Shown: one piece after another, positions 43,257 through 54,600 of the stretch
How the letters are laid out: each line of letters opens with the position of its first letter
Position numbering within the stretch: position 1 is the stretch's first letter
Assembly (NCBI RefSeq): GCF_024623725.1
Contig: NZ_JANKHG010000001.1
Span: forward strand, 1 to 64,000
DNA from: Limnobacter parvus
GTDB lineage: Bacteria > Pseudomonadota > Gammaproteobacteria > Burkholderiales > Burkholderiaceae_B
Direction: 5' to 3'
Length of the DNA: 64,000 bases
Notes under the pieces: model-generated
What the model saw: only the letters and a program-made list of their open reading frames with translations
What the model was told of the DNA's origin: nothing
The model's database searches: none
Made by a program: the position numbers and the translations under genes

Positions 43257-45434
43257 TTAACTCGGCCCAATTTGCTGCCTTACCTGATCAGTAAGCTTTA
43301 CCAACGAATCAGTTTCAATACTGCGGTAGTCGGCTTTCAGCACATTACTTTCCGCCAGCAAATCCAGGTACTGCGTACTGCGCTCACCACGCATTGATTT
43401 GGTGGCAGCCAACCGATCAATCAGATTGTCCATTTTCTCGTGCATTTTTTCCTGATGCTTTTTTACTTCCGCCTGCACTTGCGCATATTCCGAAGGGTAC
43501 TGTTTGTTTAAGGCCTGCTGCCACGGGTGCCAGTTGGCCAGGAAAATGTTCAGATTAGCATCCGTCGATTGTTCCTGAATTTGCCTGCGTGCGCTTTGAA
43601 TATCTTCTTCAGCTACCTGCAACGCACAACGATGAAAAATCATGTCATCAAGCTGACTGGGCAAGTTGAATTCTTTCGACAATTTCACCACGTATTTAAG
43701 AATGATCTCAGTGGGGTCTACAAATCCTACCAAGGTAGAAACTTTTTGCTGTGCAATGGTTTGAAGCAATTGTGATTTGTGCAAACCACCTGCAGTATCA
43801 ACCAGCGTGTTCAAATTCGTTTCATTCAGGCTTCGATGGTTAACTACGGATTCTTCCAGTTGAATAAAGGCCAGTGCAATTCGGTCGTCGCAGGTGGCAG
43901 TGCCTTCCACTGCCACCGCTGCGCAGTATTGAAGTAAATCAGGTGCCTGTTCAACATAGTTCAAAAAAGCGTTTATGCGCTGCACAAGGTCTTGCGGCGC
44001 TTTTTTATAATGCGCAGTTACACGCAAGCGGGCTAGTTGGCCTGAAAGCGCGGTTGCTTCGATATTTGAAAGTTCACCAAGTGCAGCCAGAAAGGCTGGC
44101 TGCTGTGCTTCGGCAGAACTATCAACCCCACCTTCTGAGCGCCAAGATGCAATTTCATCATTCAACGGCCTGGCGGCAACTCGAACATTGAATGCCGACA
44201 TGTTGTATTCCAGACAAGGAAAAATATCAGGCCCTTGACTGCGGTGGCTTGCCTGGTGCGCCACAAAGGCCTGCGCCAGCCTGTTTAGAATTGGTTGCGG
44301 CAAAGGGTTTGATTCAAGATGAACGTTGCAGCCCACAGGTAACTGCACAAGGCTTCTGGGCAGGTCTGAAAGCTGATTTTTTTTAACATTCAGCAAACGG
44401 AGTTTCTGCAAATTACCTATCGACGCCGGCAGGGTTTGCAGTTTGTTAATGGGGTAGTCGGGGTGTTCCTGACCAAACCTTTTATGAAAATAAAACTCGG
44501 TATTTCTACCCCTAATGTTGTCGACCCGAAGCTCTTGAAGTTCTGAAAGATTACCGATTGATTCGGGCAGGCTTTCAAGTTGATTGTTTTGAATAATCAA
44601 ATAACAAAGGTTGTTTAGCTGCCCAATTGAATCAGGCAAGGTTTTCAAGAAGTTGGTGTATAAATCCACTCGCCTTAGTTCAGTCAGCGAACCAAAAGTA
44701 CTGGGCAATGTTTGCAGTTGATTGTGTTGAATAGTCAAGCACCGCAAATTTTTTAACAGGCCAAATGCCAGTGGCAGATCACGAAGTTCGTTGTAAGAAA
44801 GCTCAAGGTTTTCAAGAGATTTCAGTGAAGCGATGGAAGGTGGCAATGACTCAAGTTGATTGCGCGTTAAATCCAGGGTAACCAGTTTTGAAAGCTGACA
44901 GATTGATTCAGGAACATGTTGAAATAAATTGAGTCCAAGATTGAGCGTTTCAAGCGCTGAAAGTTGAGCCATTGATTCCGGCAAACTGTGCAATTTGTTG
45001 TTACATATTTTCAGTTTTTTAAGTGTTGACAATGACCCGAATGAATCCGGCAATTCTTCGAGCAGATTGCCAGTTAGGTCAAGGTCGTGAACGCCCTTTA
45101 AAAAACCCAGGTCTTCTGGCAGTTTTTTTAATTCGAGAAAATTCAAACCCAAATAGTTGTTTGTAGGCGGGTCCGAATCAAGCGCTTGGCTTATTGAATC
45201 TATTCGGGCTGACACACTGGGTGAATGTATGCTGTCAAAGCATTCCAACATTCTCTCTTTGGCTTTCAGGCGGTTTTCTTCAGGCGCACCATCACGCACG
45301 TATTCGGTCAACATGTGCTCTACTTCAACCCGATTCATTTTGCGGGGTGGTACGTGAACAAGGCCTGGAGATTCAGTGGTGCTGGCTGGGTCTACATGCC
45401 GGGTGGCATTTGTACAATTGAAAAAACTGGGCAT
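43257..45434 (-). CDS. leucine-rich repeat protein with C-terminal NEL-type E3 ubiquitin ligase domain
   Basis: 725 residues. After a ~90-residue N-terminal region there are about eleven 23-residue LRRs (residues ~92-375) of the form L-x-x-L-x-L-x-x-N-x-L-x-x-LP-x-S-I-G-x-L. The C-terminal ~300 residues match the NEL domain of IpaH/SspH/SlrP effectors: C515 in TCDDRIALAFIQL corresponds to the catalytic Cys-x-Asp-Arg motif, followed by FVDPTEI and the W-x-P-W motif in FLANWHPWQQAL. NEL proteins transfer ubiquitin to host proteins inside eukaryotic cells, usually after type III secretion. The 23-residue repeats differ from the 20-residue repeats of IpaH. No Sec signal is seen. Confidence 0.87.
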   Translation of the reverse strand: MPSFFNCTNATRHVDPASTTESPGLVHVPPRKMNRVEVEHMLTEYVRDGAPEENRLKAKERMLECFDSIHSPSVSARIDSISQALDSDPPTNNYLGLNFLELKKLPEDLGFLKGVHDLDLTGNLLEELPDSFGSLSTLKKLKICNNKLHSLPESMAQLSALETLNLGLNLFQHVPESICQLSKLVTLDLTRNQLESLPPSIASLKSLENLELSYNELRDLPLAFGLLKNLRCLTIQHNQLQTLPSTFGSLTELRRVDLYTNFLKTLPDSIGQLNNLCYLIIQNNQLESLPESIGNLSELQELRVDNIRGRNTEFYFHKRFGQEHPDYPINKLQTLPASIGNLQKLRLLNVKKNQLSDLPRSLVQLPVGCNVHLESNPLPQPILNRLAQAFVAHQASHRSQGPDIFPCLEYNMSAFNVRVAARPLNDEIASWRSEGGVDSSAEAQQPAFLAALGELSNIEATALSGQLARLRVTAHYKKAPQDLVQRINAFLNYVEQAPDLLQYCAAVAVEGTATCDDRIALAFIQLEESVVNHRSLNETNLNTLVDTAGGLHKSQLLQTIAQQKVSTLVGFVDPTEIILKYVVKLSKEFNLPSQLDDMIFHRCALQVAEEDIQSARRQIQEQSTDANLNIFLANWHPWQQALNKQYPSEYAQVQAEVKKHQEKMHEKMDNLIDRLAATKSMRGERSTQYLDLLAESNVLKADYRSIETDSLVKLTDQVRQQIGPS

Positions 45435-45602
45435 GGCAAAGCCTGGGGGTGCTTAAGACGCCCTTAGGTGACTGCGCTGCCAGTTTGGTTCAATAAAAAT
45501 ACGGCTCACCGCAGCTCACCATCTTGCATTGGCAAGGCAAAATTTTATTCCGTTTCCTACGCAGCAACAAATGCATTGCCGTTACCCAGGGTTGGCTGCC
45601 CG

Positions 45603-48600
45603 TCAACCCGTTTTAATCCAGCTGGCCTTAATCGACTTGCCCGCCGCATTGGCCTTCACCGTGTTGCCCACCGCCATCAGCTCAATGCCTTCGCTGGCAA
45701 TAGTCACCACTTTGGCCTGGCCCGCATTCACAATCACGGTGGCGGTGGCGTAGCTGCCGTCCATCGCGCTGGTGTTCACCGTGTAGTGGCCGTCGCTAGG
45801 CGCAGCAAACAGGAAGGCAGGCGCACCCACACCGGCATACACTTGCGCAGCCCCAGTGTTCACCTGCTTGGCCTGTACCGAATTGGCCACGGCGGTGTTG
45901 GCTTTCAGGCTGTCTACATCCAGTTCACGAATAGCGGCCATTTCGGCTTCCAGGCGCTGGGTGTACACCGAGTTCGATCGCACTTTCTGTGCAGTGAAGT
46001 TGCTCACTTTCAATTCGGTGGCCAATACGGTTAGCAAAGAACCGTCTTCAGACGCACTGAAGGTGTTGCCCCAACGGGTGTTGATGCTGTTGATTGAATC
46101 GGTGTTGCCTTTGACTGTGCCGTCTAGCTGAACCAGTACATCGTCAAGCCGCTTGATGTCGGTGGTATTGCTTTGAATGGCCAGTGCGTTTTCAGCAATT
46201 TTCTTCACGTTGGAATCGATGGCCATTTGAAAGCCATCCATGCGGCCAACCGCTTCGGTTTTCCAGGTTTCAAGGCTGGCCACGCGGATGTCTACGCCGC
46301 TTACTTTTTCATCCAAAGCAGTAATCAACGTGCCTTGCTCGGTTACGCGATTGTCCAGTATTTTGAATTTGCTGCTTAACTGGCCCACACCCACTGCCGC
46401 CATGGCACCCAGTGCGTTGTAATCCACCGCCATGAATCCATCTGAACGCACGGCAACTGCTTCAGGAAACAAGGGTTGCAGTTCTTGCGCAATTACACCG
46501 ATTCGGCGGCCTAAATCGCGGTTGGCAATGTAGTCGTAACTGTAGGTGCGCAACATTTCCAGTTTGTCCAGCACATTGCCGGTGTCAAGCTGGCTAACAT
46601 TGGTTTTAAGCCTGCGGTCGGAACTGACGTTGAATGCAGTGGCGGTCATCGACCCCACAACGCTGAGGTTGCCGCCTGCTGTCAATGCCATATTTTGAGT
46701 GTACGCATTGGCCCCCGTTGATTCACCAAATGAGAACCCGCCAGGGCCTAAACCTTTTTGGTTGATCAGGTAAGTGGCGCCGGTACCACCATCGCGGTTC
46801 CACTGCAAGTAGGCGCCCTGTGAGTTAATGGTACTTCCTGTTACAACTTGGTTGGCATGCGAAATAATATTGCCTTGAACATACAGTTTATTACCCGGTG
46901 AATCATCGTTGCGGCTGTTGCCGCCAATGACAACCTGGTGGTTTCCATCACTGCGGCCCAGTACCATGGTGTTGCTGGTGGCAACGCGCGCATCGGCACC
47001 AATTACGGTGGCGTAGGTAAGTGCAGCACCGATTGCATCAGCGGCGTAACCAATGAAGGTGTTGTTGCTGCCTGTGGTGTTTATTGTGCCTGCATCGTCA
47101 CCCAAGGCTGTGTTCCTAAAGCCGGTGCTATTAAAAAACAGGGCGCCACCACCAATGGCCGTGTTTTCATAACCCGTGGTGTTGGTATAAAGGGAGACAT
47201 TACCGTTGGCCGTGTTTGAATAACCAGTGGTGTTGAAATACATGGAGAGCCCACCACTGGCCGTATTGCCAGACCCCGTGGTGTTGAAAAACAACGACTG
47301 ATTACCACTGGCGCTGTTATTGTTTCCAGAGATGTTGCTAAACAGGGCGCGCCTACCACTGGCCGTGTTAGCCGAACCAGTGGTGTTGGCAGCCAAAGCC
47401 TCTATACCCAAAACAGTGTTGGCGCCTGTGCCACTTTGCGCACCTGGCATTGCACCCGTGCCCACAATCATGTTGGGGATGCTTACACCACCGGCTGATG
47501 TGCTTACGTTAATCCGCGGCACATTCAGTGCACCAGCATGGTAAGCCGTACCGTCTGAATCGAAGTGGTGGCGAACAGAATTGTTTGTTGTGGCGATTTG
47601 AAAACGGTCGCCATTGCTACCATATGCAGAACCAGGGTCATCACCCAATGTCATTTGAAGAATTGAGTTGTTGTCCGATGGGTTAATACGGCCCATGAAT
47701 ATGGGGTCGCTGCCTTCATTGGCCGCACCAAACTGGATGCGCGAGTTGATGGTTGTACCCGTGCCGGATGTGTTTAATACCACATTGCCGGTAACACCTG
47801 CATTGCCGGTAACCTGCAGGCGGTTGCCGCTGCCATCGTCGCTTGCTGAAGCAAGCAACAAATTGCCTCCAGAAGTTAAACGCATGCGCTCGGCATCGGC
47901 GTTGTTCAAATTTCCGGTATTTTTTGTGCGGAAAGCAATGTGGCTAGACTGGGTGTTGTCATCCAGAAAGCGGATTGTGGCTGGTGCCGAGTTTGTGTAA
48001 CCGGGGTAACCTGCACCGGTAATGTCGACATATCCGCCCGGTGCGTACACGTCGCGAACCAAGGCCAGCGCCGTGCCGTCTGCGGGCAAATTGGCTTCAA
48101 TTGTTCCGGTAACCTGCAATTTGCTACCCCGGCCATTCGTACCGGTTGCGCCAATTACTGTGGTGTCGGTGGTGCGGCCCAGTACAACGGTGTTGCTGGT
48201 GTTTACGCTGCTAAATGAACCAATTGCTGTTGCAAACTGCAAATTGCCAGACATGTATTGGGTGTAGGCTCCCAAAGCAGTGTTATTAGAGCCAGTGGTG
48301 TTATTCATCATGGCTTGCTCGCCAATCGCTACGTTGCCTGAACCTGTTGTGTTCTCGCCCATGACACCATCGCCAACGGCAGTGTTGTCAAAGCCAGTTG
48401 TATTGTCACCCATTGCGCCCCAACCCACCGCAGTATTATCGTAACCATTGATATTGGCCTCCAACGCTCTGTAGCCAACGGCAGTGTTGTAACTTCCTGT
48501 TGTGTTCGAATCCATGGCATAAGTACCAACAGCCACGTTCTGGATAGCATTTGTATTACTATATAGTGCGTCAAAGCCCAGCGCTGTGTTGCTGTAGCCC

Positions 48601-51600
48601 GTGGTATTTGCGTACAAAGCGCGACGGCCCACGCCTGTGTTTCTTTCCCCTTGGTTGGGGTTGGTACCGTCAAGTTGGCTAAGTACACCGTCGCCAATCG
48701 CCACGTTTCCACCCGATTTAAATGTGCCACCCAAGGCATTGGTGCCCAAAGCCAGGTTTGGCGCGGCGGTGACAGTACTTTGGCTTGCAAAGGTGAGTGC
48801 CGCGTCTATATTTGGTTTAGTAAGGGCTTTCACTTCAACCCCGTTGGCAAACAAGGTGTTGGCATACAATGCGCCGTTGAAGTTGCTAATACCGTTCACA
48901 TACAGCTTGGTGTTTGCGTAGGTGTTGTTGCGGGTGGCGGTGCCGATCACAATTTGATCAACTGTGCTGTTGCGACCCAAGGCTATGGTGTTACTGGTGG
49001 CAACAGTACTACTTGCGCCAATGGCTGTGGCATATGTTAATGCACCGCTAGTCGCGTCTGCATCGTAACCAAAAAATGAGTTGTTGCTACCAGTGGTTAT
49101 TGTATTACCACTAAGACGACCAAATGCCGCATTGTCGGAACCAATTGTATTTGCAAACAAGGCTTCTCTGCCATAAGCAACGTTGCCATCACCTGAAACG
49201 TTATTTGATAATGCATTAAAACCAGTGGCGACGTTTCTGCTGCCTGTGGTGTTGTCGTACAAAGCGTACGCGCCGATGGCAACGTTGAAACTACCAGTGG
49301 TGTTCGAGACAGCAGCAAAGTAACCATTGGCCGTGTTTTCAAAACCAGAAGTGTTACTTCGCAAAGCATTCCCACCGGTCGCCACATTGGCACCGCCTGT
49401 TGTGTTCGCCGCCAGTGCTTGACTACCCACGGCCGTATTGTCACCATAGCCGGACTGCACCCCAGCCATTGCTCCTGAGCCAATGATCATGTTGGGGTTA
49501 GTTACACCCGCAGTTGCAGACAAATCCAGCCGCTGAAGTGAAAGCGAACCCATGGTCACCGCACCACTAAAATTGGCTGTAGTGCCATACAATGCGCCGT
49601 TGAAGTTGCTAATACCGTTCACATACAGCTTGGTGTTTGCGTAGGTGTTGTTGCGGGTATTGGTGCCAATAACTACCTGATCAGCATTGCTGTTGCGGCC
49701 CAATGCAATCGTGTTGCTGGTGGCAACAAGGCTGTTCGAACCAATTGCGGTTGCATAGGTAAGCGCACCGGTTGTTGCATCGGCGTAATAGCCAAGAAAT
49801 GTGTTGTTACTACCGGTGGTGTTTGTTCCGCCACTGCTGTTACCAAAAGCAGTGTTGTCATTGCCCGTGGTGTTGCTGCTTAACGCCCATGATCCACTTG
49901 CCGAGTTATCGCTACCCGTGGTGTTGTCGTTCAATGCACCATAGCTGGTTGCAGCGTTGCCGGTACCACTTGTATTAGAAAACAATGACTGGCTTCCGAT
50001 TGCTGTATTCCAGTTGCCAATGGTGTTATTCCCCATAGATTGATTGCCAATCGCCGTATTCTGCTGACCGGTGGTGTTACGCATCAGTGCAGACGCACCA
50101 TAAGCAGAATTTGAGCCTCCAGAGGTGTTGTAATACATTGCAGCAGCGCCTGTGGCGGTGTTGTTGCTACCTGTTGTGTTTGAAAACAAGGTACGGTTGC
50201 CAGTCGCGGTGTTGTCATAACCTGTAGTGTTTGCTGCAAGTGCGCTGATACCCAGCGCCGTGTTGGCACCCAAACCACTTTGTGCACCCGCCATAGCACC
50301 AGTACCAATAATCAGGTTGGGGTCTGTTACTCCCCCTGCGCTTGTTGAAATATTCAGCCTTTCCACCGCAAACGAACCCATGCTGACTGCGCCAGTGAAA
50401 ACAGCCGTAGTGCCATATAGTGTGCCGTTCAAACGAGTGTCGCCATTCACGTACAGCTTGGTGTTGGCGGTGGTGTTGTTGCGGGTATTGGTGCCAATCA
50501 CTACCTGATCCACGTTGCTGTTGCGGCCCAAAGCGATGGTGTTGCTAGTGGCAACAAGGCTGTTCGAGCCAATCGCCGTTGCATAGGTAAGCGCGCCGCT
50601 GGTTGAATTGGCCTCGTTACCCAAAAATGTGTTGTTGCTACCCGTGGTGTTTGCGTTGCCCGAGTTATAACCAAAGGCAATGTTGTTGGAACCGGTTGTG
50701 TTGGCAGAAAGCGCACCTGCGCCATTCACGGCGTTGCGGTTGCCAGACACGTTGGCATACATGGCTGCATCGCCAATGGCCGTGTTTTGGTAACCAACGG
50801 TGTTGAACAGCAATGCGGCGTCGCCCATTGCGGTGTTGGAATAACCCGTGGTGTTGTTGTACATCACCCCGTCGCCAGCCACAGTGTTTTTGTAACCCGT
50901 GGTGTTAGAGAACAAGGAGAAATTACCCGTTGCGGTGTTGTAAAAACCGTTTGTGTTGCTGGCCAATGAACCCATGCCCACCGCGGTATTTCCACCCGTG
51001 CCACTTTGCGCGCCCACCATGGCGCCCATGCCGATAATTACGTTGTCGTTAAGCACACCACCTGCGCTGGTTGCAATGTCCAGCCTTTCCACAGCAAATG
51101 CCCCCATGCTAACCGCACCGGTGAATACAGCATTTGTGCCGTACAAAGTACCGTTCAAGCGCGTGTCGCCATTCACGTACAGTTTTGTATTGGCGGTGGT
51201 GTCGTTGCGTGTATTTGTACCAATAACAATTTGATCAACGTTGCTGTTGCGGCCAAGGGCAATGGTGTTGCTGGTGGCGACGCGGCTGGCTGCACCTATT
51301 GCACTGGCGTAAGTGAGTGCGCCGCTTGCTGCATTGGCATCGAAACCAAGGAAAGTGTTGTTGCTGCCGGTGGCGTTTGAATCGCCTGCATCTTTACCCA
51401 AAGCCGTGTTGTTAATTCCCGTAGTGTTGAAATACAGGGCGCCACTGCCACTAGCTGTATTGCTGTAACCAGTGGTGTTGGAATACAAGGCGTCCCAACC
51501 ACTTGCCATGTTGTAGTAACCCGTGGTGTTGCTGTACAGCGAGCGGTAACCACTGGCTGTGTTTTGGCTGCCTGAGGTGTTTGTACGCAGAGCCCCGAAA

Positions 51601-54600
51601 CCAATTGCCATATTGCTTCCACCAGTGGTGTTTGCAGCCAAAGCCTGGTAGCCAGTGGCCGTATTGAGGCTACCAGTGGTGTTTACAGCCAGTGCGGACA
51701 AGCCCAATGCCGTGTTGCCACCGGCTCCACTTTGCACACCTACCATGGCACCCGTGCCCACAATCATGTTGGCGGTGGTTACACCGACTGATGTAGTAAC
51801 GTTAAGCCGTGCAGCGGCAAGTGAACCCACCGTAACTGCACCGCTGAAGTCGGCAGTGGTACCGTACAGCATGCCGTTTAAGCGCGTGTCTCCATTCACG
51901 TACAGTTTGGTATTGGCGGTGGTGTCGTTGCGGGTGGCTGTACCAATTACAATTTGGTCTAAGTTGCTGTTGCGGCCCAGGGCGATGGTGTTGCTGGAGG
52001 CGACGCGGCTGCCTGAACCGAATGCTGTTGCGTAGGTGAGTGCAGCGCTGGTCGCATTGGCATCTCTACCAATAAATGTGTTGTTGCTGCCGGTGGTATT
52101 CGTAGCACCTGCACGAGTACCCAGTGCCGTGTTATCGAAACCCGTGGTGTTAACGACCAAAGCTTCCGTACCAGATGCTACGTTGTTATAACCAGTGGTA
52201 TTGTCACTGAGAGAATAGTTACCAGAGGCCACGTTGTAATAGCCTGTGGTGTTTCGGAAAAGAGCATAACTGCCCGATGCCATATTATCGAAGCCGGTGG
52301 TGTTGTAGTACAACGCATTACTGCCATTTGCAACGTTATAGCGACCTGTGGTGTTCGAGTACAACGCACGATAACCACTTGCAGTGTTTTCATCTCCGGT
52401 GGTGTTGGAGTACAAGGCACGATAACCACTCGCAGTGTTGTAAAAACTGTCGGTGTTGGCAGCCAATGCACCAATACCCACTGCGGTGTTGCCACCAAAA
52501 CCACTTTGCGCTAGCGGCATGGCACCCGTGCCCACAATCATATTGGGCATGGTTACGCCACCAGCGCTGGTTGACACATCCAGCCGCTGAACAGCCAGTG
52601 AATTCATGGTGACCGCACCGCTGAAGGTGGCATTTGTTCCGTACAAAGTACCGTTCAAGCGAGTGTCGCCATTCACGTACAGCTTGGTGTTGGCGGTGGT
52701 GTTGTTGCGGGTGTCGGTGCCAATTACTACCTGGTCAATGTTGCTGTTGCGGCCTAAGGCGATGGTGTTGCTGGTGGCCACTGTGCTTTGTGCGCCAATG
52801 GCAGCAGCATAGGTGAGTGCGCCGCTGGTTGCATCGGCATAGTAACCAATAAAAGTGTTATTGCTGCCGGTGGTGTTCGAAGTGCCGGTTAGTCTGCCCA
52901 ACGCCGTGTTGTCATTACCCGTGGTGTTGCCACTCAGTGAGCCCCAACCACTGGCCGTGTTGCCTCTACCCGTGGTGTTGTAATAAAGGGAGGAATAACC
53001 GGTTGCCGTATTGCCGTCACCCGTGGTGTTGGAATACATGGAGTTAGAACCACTTGCTGTGTTGGTGTTACCCGTGGTGTTGGAATACAGGGAGTAAATA
53101 CCATTGGCTGTGTTACTGCCGCCCGATATGTTTGCAGCCAAAGCGTTGATACCCAAAGCGGTGTTAGCACCAAAACCACTCTGCGCAAGCGGCATGGCAC
53201 CTGCACCCGCAATCATGTTGGGCTCACTTACACCACCTGCACTGGTTGACACATCCAGCCGCTGAACAGCTAGTGAATTCATGGTTACCGCACCGCTGAA
53301 GGTGGCATTTGTACCGTACAGCATGCCGTTCAGGCGGGTGTCGCCATTCACGTACAGCTTGGTATTGGCGGTGGTGTTGTTGCGGGTGTCGGTGCCAATT
53401 ACTACCTGGTCAACGTTGCTGTTGCGGCCTAAGGCGATGGTGTTGCTGGTGGCCACCCGCGCGTCGGAACCAATGATGGTGGCGTAACTGAGGTTGCCGG
53501 AAACAACATCGGCATTGGCACCCAAAGCAGAGTTGTTGAAACCATCCAGGTTATTGGACAATGCACTGTAACCCACCGCGCTGTTGTTATATCCATTTCG
53601 GGTACCCGTTAGCACATCTGTGCCGATGCCCGAGTTTTGATAGGCCAGGTCAGCGTTGACCATTGCATAGTTACCCACTAGGGAGTTGGAGCTGCCATCA
53701 CCTGAATACATATTCAATGCGCCAATTGAGACGTTGTCAGTAGCGCCATTGCCACTAAACAGCATTGATTCCCAGCCCATTGCAATGTTGTAATTACCCA
53801 CTGTGCTTGAGGTCATCACGAGGGAACCAATGGCAATGTTGTAAAAACTGTCCGTTGCGCCGGTTAATGTGGCTCGGCCAAGGGCTACGTTGCCCCAACC
53901 TGTGATATTTGCACCCAAAGCTGAAGTACCTAGAGCCGTGTTTTGCTGACCTGTGGTGTTTGCATCCAAAGCATTGTAACCACTGGCTGTGTTTGAGCTG
54001 CCTGTGGTGTTTGCAGCCAAAGCACCGTAACCGCTGGCTGTGTTTGAGTTGCCTGAGGTATTTGAAGCAAGTGTATTAATACCCAAAGCGGTGTTGCGGC
54101 CTGAGCCACTTTGCGCTAGCGGCATGGCACCCGTGCCCACAATCATGTTGGGGTTGGTTACACCACCCGCGCTGGTTGATACATCCAGCCTTGCTGCTGC
54201 AAGCGACCCAACTGTAACCGCACCACTGAAGGTGGCTGTAGTGCCGTACATTGCACCGTTGAAGTTGCTGATTCCATTGACATACAGCTTGGTGCCAGCA
54301 TAGGTGTCGTTGCGGGTGTCGGTGCCAATTACAATTTGATCCAGGTTGCTATTGCGGCCGAGGGCAATGGTGTTGCTGGTGGCCACTCGGCTGGTGGCAC
54401 CGATTGCGGTGGCGTAGGTAAGTGCCGCGCTTGTTGCATCAGCATCGTAACCAATGAATGTGTTGTTACTGCCGGTGGTGTTTGTATTACCGGTTTGGTA
54501 GCCAAGTCCTGTGTTGTTGAAACCTGTGGTGTTGCTGTAATAAGACTCATACCCCACTACAGTGTTGTTATAGCCCGTGGTGTTATCATGAGAGGCTTCA

